14,265 bases of DNA. It comes from Anaeromyces robustus (lineage: Eukaryota > Neocallimastigomycota > Neocallimastigomycetes > Neocallimastigales > Neocallimastigaceae). The notes below the pieces were generated by a model, which was not told the origin of the DNA, did not search any database, and saw only the letters and a list, made by a program, of their open reading frames with translations. This document shows positions 1 through 11,674 of the stretch, one piece after another. A program made the translations under genes and the position numbers. Numbering within the stretch: the first letter of the stretch is position 1; each line of letters begins with the position of its first letter. The DNA lies in assembly GCA_002104895.1 (NCBI GenBank), contig MCFG01000697.1, forward strand, positions 1 through 14,265, given 5' to 3'.

Positions 1-824
1 AAGAGAAAGAGCTGTTTCTCCATTTTCATTAGTCATATTAAAATTAGCTTCTGCCTTTCGTAAGAGTTGAAATAAAGAATATTCAGAATTAAGTGTTGTA
101 TTCAATGTTGGATTCAGTCCACTGAGCGGTATATCTGTATAATATCCATTCAATGCTAAATACATAGCTGCTGTTCTTCCATTAATATCTTTAGCATTAA
201 CTTCTACTTTATTTTTAAATAAGGATTTTATACGATAAAGATAATTATTTTTACAACAATAAAGTAAAACCGTATTACCATCAAGATCTTTATGATTCAA
301 ATCAATACCCTTTTCTCTAAGTTTCCATAATCCAGTTGTATTACCAAAAGCATAAAATAATGCAGTTCTTCCATTATTGTCTTCTTGATTAAGACATTTT
401 TTATCAGAAACAAATGGATCAATATACTTATCCCATTTTTTATCTTGAACAGCATGCATTAATACAGTCATACCTTCTTCATCTTGAACGTAAGGACTAA
501 CATTCATAGATTGAAGCCATTTTAAAGCATATTTATTATCTGCTTGTATTGCTCTAATCATACCACAACTATTTTTAAAACGTTCTAAAACATTAATCAT
601 AGTATAATGTTTCAAAGCACTTTTTGCGGCATCAAAATCTTTTTTTCCAATTTTTACAATTGTATTATTTAATTGATTAATAAAAGAGTCCATAGTTTTA
701 AAGCTAGCATCTTTTCCTAAATATTCTTGAACTAATTTTTATTTTCATTTAATAATTTAACTGCTTTTTTATCATTGTTTTTTATAGCAAGTAAAAGCTC
801 ATCAACAAAAGTATTGAAATCCAT
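1..824 (-). CDS. Ankyrin-repeat protein, N-terminal part, frameshifted near its start and cut by the window edge
   Basis: Read on the minus strand, the ATG at 824-822 opens 30 codons (MDFNTFVDELLLAIKNNDKK...), then meets TAG at 734-732. A second frame is open from 738 to base 1 (246 codons) and continues as KLVQEYLGKDASF. Adding one A to the A5 run at 736-740 would join the two frames, so this is a one-base deletion, either real or an assembly error. A helical N-terminal region is followed by ankyrin-type units of about 33 residues: DEEGMTVLMHAV, NNGRTALFYAFGNTTGLWKL, LDGNTVLLYCC, INGRTAAMYLA and ENGETALSL, with NHKD/NAKD turns between them. These TAL/TVL and hydrophobic-helix signatures are diagnostic of ankyrin repeats, which bind proteins; the partner is unknown. 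If the frameshift is real, translation could restart at the internal ATG at 693-691, which is in the long frame. No targeting signal or other domain is visible. The C-terminus lies outside the window. A decayed relative is at 1984-2079. Confidence 0.85.
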
Positions 825-837
825 TTTTTTTTTATGT

Positions 838-864
838 TTTTATTTATTTATTTATTTATTTATT
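838..864. repeat. (TTTA)n microsatellite just upstream of the ankyrin gene
   Basis: About six TTTA units lie within 15-40 nt upstream of the minus-strand ATG. They merge into a T-run (865-876), then mixed AT sequence. In transcript orientation this is an A-rich leader, like the A-rich sequence before the other start codons in this window. Confidence 0.85.
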
Positions 865-1061
865 TTTTTTTTTTTACTTTTTTTTTAAATTAGGTGTGTT
901 TATTATGTTATATTATGTTTTTAAATATATATAATTGATTTTAATTTAATATATGGATAATTATATTTTATTATTTTTCTTTTTTTCTTTTTCTTTTTCT
1001 TTTTTTTTATTAAAAAGTCATATTTATTAAATAAAAATAATATATATATTTTTTCAATACT

Positions 1062-1065
<4 letters not shown>

Positions 1066-1097
<32 letters not shown>
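1066..1097. repeat. Poly(A) homopolymer of 32 bases
   Basis: An uninterrupted run of 32 A lies in the 865-1340 AT-rich spacer, which otherwise contains only short T- and A-runs and no gene I can support. It could be the poly(A) tail scar of a retroposed transcript, but no coding relic lies immediately beside it and no target-site duplication was recognised. Simple slippage is equally likely. Confidence 0.8.
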
Positions 1098-1099
<2 letters not shown>

Positions 1100-1349
1100 T
1101 TAAAAATTGTTTTCTTTTATATTTTTATTTATATATGAATGTAAATAATTGTTAATCTTTTTTTTTTTTTAAATTGTTTGTTTTTTTTTTATTATTTTAT
1201 TTTTAAACTTTATTAAATATAAATAGGGATGTAATTTCCATTTATTTATTTTATATTGTTTTTTTTTTTAAATATAAATTTAATATTTGTTATAATATTT
1301 TATTAATCAAACTATAAATTGTGTTAGTGAAATAGCCAATAAAAATTAA

Positions 1350-1382
1350 GTATATTAATTAATAATAAATTAATTAATATAC
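1350..1382. repeat. Perfect inverted repeat, 13-bp arms and 7-nt loop
   Basis: GTATATTAATTAA (1350-1362) is mirrored exactly by TTAATTAATATAC (1370-1382) around the loop TAATAAA. The pairing stops immediately outside the arms. It can form a hairpin or cruciform. In DNA this AT-rich such structures also arise by chance, so no function is assigned. Confidence 0.7.
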
Positions 1383-1423
1383 AAATAATAAAATTAATAA
1401 ATAAAAATCAGAAATTTCCGTTT

Positions 1424-1426
<3 letters not shown>

Positions 1427-1487
<61 letters not shown>
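1427..1487. repeat. (TTTA)n microsatellite, about 15 units
   Basis: An uninterrupted tetranucleotide tract with no flanking gene. It is the same motif as the tracts at 838-864 and 10577-10752. Confidence 0.9.
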
Positions 1488-1538
1488 TTATGTTTTTTTT
1501 TCTAATTCAATATTTTGTCTGCTTTTGATGTAACTTTT

Positions 1539-1577
1539 AACAACAACAACAATAATAACAACAACAACAACAACAAC

Positions 1578-1610
<33 letters not shown>
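1539..1610. repeat. AAC/AAT trinucleotide tract (24 Asn codons on the plus strand)
   Basis: The tract is (AAC)4(AAT)2(AAC)7(AAT)11. The frame that reads it as asparagine is open from 1506 to the TAA at 1647-1649. It begins FNILSAFDVTF before the Asn run and ends with KSYHFLSISLYR. There is no ATG. Mixed synonymous codons in a homopolymeric amino-acid tract are typical of coding poly-Asn regions in AT-rich genomes, so this may be a leftover of a coding exon. A plain microsatellite is the alternative. Confidence 0.6.
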
Positions 1611-1614
<4 letters not shown>

Positions 1615-1671
1615 GTTATCATTTTCTGAGTATCTCTTTATATAGATAATAAGTATAAATATATTTTCAAT

Positions 1672-1731
1672 AAAAAAGCTTTAATTGAAAGATACGATAG
1701 TAAAAAAACTGTAATTGAAAGATACGATACG
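1672..1731 (+). repeat. Two-copy 30-nt tandem repeat with an open 10-residue reading frame
   Basis: Units 1672-1701 and 1702-1731 share TGAAAGATACGATA-type sequence with no indels. The plus-strand frame reads KKALIERYDS then KKTVIERYDT, followed by MTTF and a TGA at 1744-1746. A unit length divisible by three and protein-like conservative differences (A/T, L/V) suggest a remnant of a repetitive coding exon. No start codon or continuation was found, and the parent protein is not recognised. Confidence 0.5.
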
Positions 1732-1983
1732 ATGACAACATTTTGAAAATATTAGTAATTAATGAAATCATTCAAAATCAGAATAATCAAATAACTTTTT
1801 ATGTTTTATTTATTATAATTTAATTTTATTATTTTGAATAGAATCATGAATAATTAATATACAATCTCGAATTTATGATTTGGAAAAGTATTTTTTTTTT
1901 TTCAAAATTTTTATTTTTCTTTCATAATCTGGTTCAATACTAACAATAATAATTTTTCGTGTAATGTTTTCATTTATTAATAT

Positions 1984-2079
1984 CATTAACCATTTCCTTG
2001 ATCTTTATGATTCATATCTATTTCACTTTCTTCTAATTTTTATAATCCAGTTGGGTTACAAAGAGTATAGAACAATGTA
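1984..2079 (-). pseudogene. Decayed ankyrin-repeat fragment related to the gene at 1-824
   Basis: The minus strand reads TLFYTLCNPTGL-stop-KLEESEIDMNHKDQGNG. This lines up without gaps with TALFYAFGNTTGLWKLREKGIDLNHKDLDGN in the ankyrin gene, encoded around 260-375. The Trp codon has become TAA, and further stops follow just after GNG. Nucleotide identity is visible over blocks such as GATCTTTATGATTCA and TATAATCCAGTTG. No other part of the gene is recognisable on either side, so this is an old, fragmentary duplicate. Confidence 0.8.
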
Positions 2080-2421
2080 AAATTTTTTTAAAAAAATTTC
2101 TATTTACATATAAATATTCATACATTTATAAAAATAAAAAATATATATATATATACATTAAAATTGTACAATTTTTATTATATAATATATTTATTTTACT
2201 TTATTTTATTTTATTTATTTTTAAAAATTAAATATTTTATTTACTTTTAAAAAATTTAATATATACACTTATTAAAATAATCAACAATTGCTAATTATTT
2301 TTTACATGTTATATACTATAAATATTAAAGAAAGAAAAAAAGTATTATAGAATAATTTTATTTAAACGAATTTTTAATTATCACATCAATTCATTAATTA
2401 ATAAAAAAAAATTTTTTTTAT

Positions 2422-2715
2422 TTATATTTTATCATTATATATACTAGTAATAAGTTTAGCAGATACAATAGATAAATTATTTTCAACACCATATAAAATA
2501 GTTCGAATGATGTTAAGCGAATCTTCAAGAGACAATTTGAGATATAAATGGATAATTGTTATTTCTCATTCCCAAACGTGACATTGGTGTATAATAGAGT
2601 CATTACGACACATAAAGACAGGTAAGTAATTCAATATGTTGAGGAATGTGAAAGGAACGGAATTATCAGTACTCGTAATACGTTTTAATTGTTTTAATAT
2701 ACTTTGTTTTTTCAT
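2422..2715 (-). pseudogene. Unrecognised protein-coding relic, 98 codons with one internal TGA
   Basis: This block is clearly richer in G+C than its surroundings. From the minus-strand ATG at 2715-2713 the frame runs 98 codons to TAA at 2424-2422, interrupted only by TGA at 2568-2566. The first half begins MKKQSILKQLKRITSTDN and contains FLNILNYLPVFMCRNDS. The second half contains LSLEDSLNIIRTILYGVENN and LSIVSAKLITSIYND, with helix-like hydrophobic periodicity. In sequence this AT-rich several stops would be expected by chance, so a coding past is likely. TGA could descend from TGG (Trp) by one change. The plus strand also has a partly open frame (LADTIDKLFSTPYKIVRMML...) and a GTAAGT donor-like site at 2622, so the strand is not fully certain. 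I do not recognise the family. Confidence 0.5.
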
Positions 2716-4665
2716 GTTTGTACAATTATTTATTTTTTGTATTTACCTCATTCATTGTACTTTTTTTTAAAAAAAAAAAAAAATTCAGAGTTGATTTAAT
2801 TAATTAAAAATCAAATAAAAACAATTTTTTTTTTTTTAATTTTTAATTTTTAAATTATAGTTAAAGTATTTATTAATAATATATTAAAAACCAAAAATTT
2901 AATAATTTTTAATAATTTAAAAAAACAAAAAAAAACATAGTGTATTCAATAAATTAATAATATTTTTTTTAAAAATTTTATTATTAATTTATTTTTATTT
3001 TTTTTTAAAATTATTATTATTATTATTGTTGCTATTTTTTTTGTTTAAGGAATGTTTATAAACGAATGTTTATTTAAATAAATATTAAAAAAATAAAAAA
3101 TAAAATAAAATAAAATAAAATAAAATAAAAAGATTAAATGAAGAATTAATAAAATCAATAAATTAATAAAAAACATAAATAAATATATTAAATATCATTA
3201 TTTATTATTATTATTATTAATTTATTAACTTTTAATATTAAATATTAAATATTAAAAAAAATTTTATTTTGATCTTTAATATTTAATATAATTTTAAAAA
3301 AAAAAAAGAAAAACTTTACCAACTTTAATTTTTTTTTTCAACTGCCATTAAATAAATAAAAAAAAATATAATCTTTTTTTTTTTTTTTTAAATTTAATTA
3401 ATAATTATCTAACGGTAAAATATAAAATTATACTTTTGTGGAAACTATTAATCAAAATTACTATTTTAAAAAAAATAATTCCATTATATAACATAATTAT
3501 AAACTCAAGAAATAATTAATGCTAGTTATTATTCATAGAAAATTATTTTAAGAGAAATATTATATTATATATTGAAAAATTATATTATCTTTCAATATGT
3601 TAGACCTACCTATATTTATATCCATAAAAATAAAAAAAATTTAATATTGTTATTTATTTATTGTGTCTACTCATTTTTCATATATTATTATATATCCTAT
3701 TATCATTATATTTTATATTTTATTAAAACAATATTTATCTTTCCATTTTTACAAATTTTTTTTACTTCAAGACATTCTTATTCTTTTATTAAAGATTTAA
3801 TTTTAAATTATATGTTTTGAATTAATAAATTTATACTTTTTTCTCATAAAATAAAAATAAAACATGATTTCATATGATTTTTTAATAAATCAATAAATAA
3901 CGAAAAATGATTGGTTAAAATTTGATTTTTATAGTAAAAAAAAAATAAAAAAAAAAAAATAAATAAATAAAATAAATTTATAATTTTATGGAAATTTATT
4001 TTAATTAGAAAATATGGATAAGAAATAAAATAGTAAAATAATATATAATAAATAAGAAATATATAAATTATATAAATAAATTATTAAATTATTTAAGATA
4101 TATTAAATTTTGATTTTTTTTTTTTTTTTTTTATTTTTTAATATTAAGAAATTTAGAAATTATAATGAAATTTAAAATTTAAAAGAAAAAAAAAAAAAAA
4201 AAAAAATTTATTATTTATATAATTTTTACTAATTATTCTTATATATCAATGATTTAAATATATATATATTGTTAATTTAATCAATTCTCTTATTTTCATT
4301 TAATTTATTTATTTTTATTAATTTATTAAAATTTAATATTTATAGAAATCATAATTATATAAATTATATTATTATAGAAAATATCTACGGGGTTTTATTA
4401 TTTATTTTTTTTTTAACTACATTTTACTCGATTATATAATTCTTTAAATAATATATATTTTTTTTTCTTCAATAAATATTTATAAATCAATTAAAATCAT
4501 ATTCAATAACTTATAATAATATAATAATAAAAATAATAGATATTTCTTTTTTTTTATTAATACCAAAATTTCTATAGAAATTCATTTTTTATTATAATAA
4601 CATTAAACAAAAATTTAATCTCATTATCAATATCATATAATAATTTAAAAATAAAATAAAAAAAA
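2716..4665. other. AT-rich intergenic stretch, no gene supported
   Basis: About 1.9 kb of A- and T-runs, AAAT, TAAAA and ATT microsatellite patches, for example (TAAAA)n near 3100-3130 and ATT runs near 3010-3030 and 3200-3220. An 82-codon frame at 3572-3820 is dominated by I, Y, F and L in an AT-only context and is not credible as a gene. The promoter and 5' leader of the RPC34 gene must lie in the last few hundred bases, but no motif distinguishes them. The start codon is preceded by an A-rich leader ending AAAAAAATG. Confidence 0.6.
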
Positions 4666-7296
<2,631 letters not shown>

Positions 7297-8393
7297 ATAT
7301 ATAAACATATAAAATATAAATTATAAAAAAAAAGGGAAAATAAAAAAAAAAAAATAAATAATAAATAATTAATATATAATATATATTATAAATATACACT
7401 ATGTATAAAAAGAATAAATATATAATTTAGAAAAAAAAAAAAAAAAAAACGTATATAATTTTAAATAATAAATTATTTATAATAATTATTTATCATAATT
7501 CAAATTTAACATAAATATATATATTTATTTTTTGGAAAACTATTGTTTAGATAAATATATATATATAATTATATATATCATTTTTATAATATAGATAATA
7601 AGAAATAATATTAGCTTTTATTCTTTTCTTATTAAAAAAAAATACTATTCTATTTATAACTTAAAATATAGTTTTAACTAATCTTATAATTTTTTTTTTT
7701 TAATTTATTTCTTTTTTTTAATAGAATAGTTTTATTATATTAAAAATTTTATTTTTTTTTCCTTTTTTTCTTTTTCTCATTTATACGTATTTATTCTTAA
7801 TTAATATTTATATTATTATATTACATATTATATTATTTACATAATATCCTTTTGACCATAAATTATTTTTTTACTTTTACCAAAAAAAAAAAAAAAATGC
7901 AATAAAAATAATAAAAAATATATAAAATATAACTATATTCTGTTTTTATTTCATTTACTATAATTATTATTTATTTAATGATTTAGATAAAAAAGTTTAT
8001 TTTTGAAAGCAAAAAATACAATATTATTAAATGAAAATAATTAACTTTTTTTTTTATTTATACACAATTTTATTAAAATGAAAAGAATAATATAAATTAT
8101 TAGTTAAATATTTAAATATGAAATAAATAAATAAATAAATATAAATAAATAAATATATATTACAATAAATAAATAAATAAATATATATTACATATATATA
8201 TATTTATATATATTTATATATATTATATTTATATATATTATATTTGTAAAATATGAAAATCAATAATGATTGTGTTTATGGAACATTTTGAATGAATATT
8301 TCTATCTTGAAATTTATATTTTTTATCTTGATTATTCAAAATGGTTTTTTTCTCCAAAAAACAAAAAAAAATAAATAAATAAATAAATAAATA
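7297..8393. other. 3' flank of RPC34 and AT-rich spacer, no gene supported
   Basis: Immediately after the TAA there are several AATAAA-like hexamers (for example 7353-7358), any of which could serve in polyadenylation but which have little meaning in this composition. An 11-bp inverted repeat (ACTATTCTATT at 7644-7654 and AATAGAATAGT at 7720-7730) flanks a 65-nt T-rich loop. From about 8118 to 8240 there are AAAT and TATATTTA minisatellite-like repeats, including a duplicated AAATAAATATATATTACA block near 8140-8192. No coding relic was found. Confidence 0.5.
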
Positions 8394-8501
8394 TTTATAC
8401 TTAGGTCTAGAATTACATATCTTACAATGTATATATATACAAATAATTATTGCTCTACTACTATAATATTTATTGTTTATTATAGTATAAGTAACTCCAT
8501 T
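8394..8501 (-). pseudogene. Possible FLYWCH-like zinc-finger relic (transposon-associated type)
   Basis: A minus-strand frame opening at 8537 contains NGVTYTIINNKYY and then SSRAIIICIYIHCKICNSRPKY. This resembles the start of a FLYWCH-type finger: a short beta strand with G-x-x-Y, then a strand leading into C-x4/5-C-x2-C and a small-Arg pair. The domain is common in MULE-type transposases and in expanded families of fungal and protist genomes. The downstream part has been invaded by TTTA repeats (translated as IYLF) and ends without a clear His-x-His pair, although HSKC and DFH occur later. I treat it as a relic. The flanking YYLLF/FFLFF residues come from AT-only DNA. The resemblance is by eye and moderate. 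Confidence 0.35.
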
Positions 8502-8950
8502 AAAAAATAAAAAAAATCTAAATAATAAATAATACATAATAAGATAATAATAATAAAAATTTTTATTTTGTATAAATATGACAGGTAATTGTGGCTTTAG
8601 TTTGAAAAATAAATAATATCATCCTACCAAAACAAAATAATTATAATTAATATAAAAATGTAAAATTAAATTATATATATTACTATATGTAATATAATAT
8701 ATTATTTTGTACTATTTATTAAATTTATTCAATATAAAATATTTACTAATGTTTACTAATAAATAAATAAATAAATAAATAAATATATAATAAATGAATA
8801 AAATTTATTTTATGAATTATAAATATATTAATAATACAATAATACAATAAAACATATTCCTTTGTTAGTTTATTTAGTATAATTTGTTTTTGTTTTCGTT
8901 TGTTTTTGTTTTTGTTGATAATATAAAAATATAAATTATAATGAAAACTT

Positions 8951-9075
8951 TTAAATAATAAAAATATGAAAAAAAATACAAGTGATAAAAATTCTGTAAG
9001 AATTTTAAATAATAAAAATATGAAAAAAAAAACAAGTGGTAAAAGTTATAAAGGAATTCTAAATAATAAAAATAG
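8951..9075 (+). repeat. 54-nt tandem repeat, two full units and a partial third, open reading frame kept
   Basis: Units start at 8951, 9005 and 9059 with exact 54-nt spacing and no indels. The plus-strand frame reads LNNKNMKKNTSDKNSVRI, then LNNKNMKKKTSGKSYKGI, then LNNKNRVFFK, ending with TAA at 9110-9112. The first ATG in frame (8966) would give a 48-residue Lys/Asn-rich peptide. The frame upstream is closed by TGA at 8942-8944. Spacing divisible by three suggests a fragment of a repetitive coding exon or a very small gene. The sequence is not recognised, and its composition (K, N codons) makes open frames easier in AT-rich DNA. Confidence 0.45.
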
Positions 9076-9112
9076 GGTATTTTTTAAAATTTATGCATGT
9101 ATTTATAATTAA

Positions 9113-10339
9113 TATATTTTTATAATAGTATTTATTTATTGATATATTTTTATAATAATATTTAAGACATATAAGTTTTATTTATTTTTTTTATCAAGCA
9201 AGTATGAAATGTATCGAATAATAAGATATTTATGTTAAACACTGTTAATGACTATTAAAGTAATTATACATTTTATTTCATATAATAATTTATTTAAATA
9301 GATTTACATTGAAAAAATATATAAATACACCTATGTATATGATGTATATGTTAGTTTATCTTTTTTTTTTCTTCACTTTTATTTATTATTGAGTTTTATT
9401 TTAAAAAAAAAAAATTTACGTAGTATATATTAATAAATAAAAAATTGTAATTTCAATAGTAATAATAGTTTTTTCTTTTTTTTTTCCTTTTTACACAATA
9501 TCCTAATAATGTATCATCATAAACTATTCAATATAGTTTATAATCATATAATCAGTAATATAATGAGTAATAAAATTAATTATTTAAATATTTTATTGTT
9601 AATTTGTGTATTATAATTGTTAATTTTTAAAACTAAGCCAACAGGTAAAAAAACTTGAAACTTAAATATGACTAAGAAATAATGAAATATTATATATAAA
9701 TATAAAAAAAAAAAAATATCATTTAAAACTTGTGATGAATAATTAAATGATAAATAATTAATAATATTAATTTATTAATGATTTAATGATTTAATATAAT
9801 TAATTATATAATAATTTATATTTATTATTTATATTTATATTTATATTATATATATAATAATAATTATTTTATTATTATTATTATGTATGATTCATATTAA
9901 GTGTCAAGTTAATTTGGTTTTATAATTCATGTCAACTTTTTAATATATATTTTATTGAGTTACAAATTTCATTAATTACAATAATTTTATATTATTGTAT
10001 TGTGGCTTATATATATTTAATAACTTCACATTATTATTTATTTATTAGAATGCTAGAAACCTTACCACTTATAATTAAAGTTACCTTTATAAATATTACA
10101 ATAATAATGATGTATTGAACATTATCTATTTGTTATATATATAAAAGGATTATAATAGAATAAAATAATAGTTTATTATAAAATTATAATTACTACACTT
10201 AATAATTTAATAATAAGAATTATTTTTCGTATGTTTTTTATTTTTTAAATATTATATTTATTATCCCAACCCAATTGTTCCTTTTTTAATTATTATTCTT
10301 TTTCTATTTATTCTTTTCGGATAATTATTAAAATCTAAC
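9113..10339. other. AT-rich spacer, no gene supported
   Basis: This contains an imperfect duplication of ATATATTTTTATAATA-like sequence (about 9111-9165) and many short TA/ATT runs. Slightly more complex patches are near 9495-9530, 9635-9675, 9895-9945 and 10040-10090. None carries a reading frame of useful length or any RNA-gene hallmark I can identify. Confidence 0.5.
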
Positions 10340-10575
10340 TAAATGCAGATAAGATTTCTATCCTAAGTGTATCAAGCTGCTATCATGATATTCTAAAGCG
10401 GTTCCATTCTGATGCTCATGGTAAAAGGAAACTAAGTAGGAATGTATAAGAATCATGATCTAGCAGAACATAATGACAAAAGTGGAGCGTCGACGTCGAA
10501 TCGATATGCCATAAAGTATCACCCTACAGGTATACCATTAGTGTACGTATGGGAGATGGGTACTCAATATATTAG
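10340..10575 (+). other. Compositionally anomalous island, possible broken mobile-element coding sequence
   Basis: About 235 nt with far more G+C and sequence complexity than anything around it, including GTCGACGTCGAATCGAT (10488-10504). A plus-strand frame reads ADKISILSVSSCYHDILKR then FHSDAHGKRKLSRNV before a TAA at 10446-10448. The neighbouring frame takes over from the ATG at 10442 and reads MYKNHDLAEHNDKSGAS, then YAIKYHPTGIPLVYVWEMG, until it enters the TTTA microsatellite. Two frames meeting without overlap loss suggests one ancestral coding sequence broken by a frameshift. The phrase DILKRFHSDAHG faintly recalls the His-containing start of retroelement integrase zinc-binding domains, but the cysteine pair is not seen, so I do not assign it. 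Horizontally acquired or retroelement-derived DNA would explain the composition. Confidence 0.4.
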
Positions 10576-10576
10576 T

Positions 10577-10580
10577 CTAT

Positions 10581-10639
<59 letters not shown>

Positions 10640-10644
10640 TTTGT

Positions 10645-10687
<43 letters not shown>

Positions 10688-10692
10688 TTTGT

Positions 10693-10751
<59 letters not shown>

Positions 10752-10752
10752 T
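10577..10752. repeat. Long (TTTA)n microsatellite with two TTTG interruptions
   Basis: About 44 TTTA units, interrupted by TTTG at 10643 and 10691. The two variants are 48 nt (12 units) apart with only pure TTTA between them, which suggests that a 48-nt block was internally duplicated. Any frame reading IYLF/LFIY through this tract is an artefact. Confidence 0.95.
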
Positions 10753-11674
10753 GCAGTAATATAATAATAATGCTTTAGTTTTTTTTCTCTACTAATTGTA
10801 ATTATAAGTTTTATATTGTCAAAATTATTATTTCATTCTCTTGTATGAAATGTAAACAAAATAAATTGTAATACATTATAATATATTGTGTAATACATAT
10901 TAATATATTAATAAAATGTAGTTTTTTTTTCAAAAATGGAAATTTTTCAATTTTCATTTCTTTTAAAATTTTTTTATACATAAAATATATTTTATATAAT
11001 ATATTTTTATATATAATAAAATGTAATCTAATATATTATGTAACATACTTATTTATTGTGTAATTATAATATATATAATATATTAGATATATTAAATATT
11101 TTATCAATTCAGTAACACAAAGAGGAAAAAGATTTTTAACAATACAAAATTACTCATAACTTTATTTTAATATAAATAAAATTCAATTTTATATATATGA
11201 TCCATTTATTAATATAATATATTAATATATTGTATAATAAAAAAGCTTATTAAATATGAAAGAATAAATATAAAATAAAAAAAAAAAAATAAACATTATT
11301 ATATTTATAAAATTTTTTATAATTATTATATAATTATTTTTTGTTAAATATCTATTAATTATTATTAAATATTATTAAATATTATTAATTTTAATATATA
11401 TTATAATTATGATTTACTTATTTCGTTATTATATTTCATAAGCCATTATATAAAACATGATATATTCAATGTATATTCTTATTATATAATTAAATTAATT
11501 AAAGTATTTAAGTAATTATATTTACAATACATTCAATCTACAATATATTCATATAACGTTATATTTTTACAATTTTAATAATATTATTTATTACATTTTA
11601 TATATTATTATTATTTATTATTTATTATTTATTAATTATTAATTATTAGATAAACAATTTTTAACCTAAATAAA
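10753..11674. other. AT-rich spacer, no gene supported
   Basis: TA-dinucleotide patches, ATT repeats (11355-11395 and 11600-11650) and A/T runs. No open frame with protein-like composition and no RNA-gene hallmark was found. The last bases would hold the promoter of the candidate small gene that begins at 11675, but no motif stands out. Confidence 0.5.

Noticed and set aside
3572-3820. An 82-codon plus-strand frame
   Set aside because: Its residues are almost all I, Y, F, L and K from AT-only DNA, with no domain, no A-rich start context and no codon-position signal. It is a composition artefact.
7644-7730. 11-bp inverted repeat that might bound a MITE
   Set aside because: No target-site duplication or internal conserved sequence was found, and arms of this length arise easily in AT-rich DNA.
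10340-10560. Structured RNA gene (snRNA, snoRNA, SRP or tRNA) in the GC-richer island
   Set aside because: I compared it by eye with conserved motifs of U2, U3, U4, U5, U6 and tRNA and saw no match. Coding-like frames explain the composition better.
10577-10759. IYLF-repeat tail of the frame beginning at 10442
   Set aside because: This is the TTTA microsatellite translated. The period-4 DNA gives a spurious repeating peptide.
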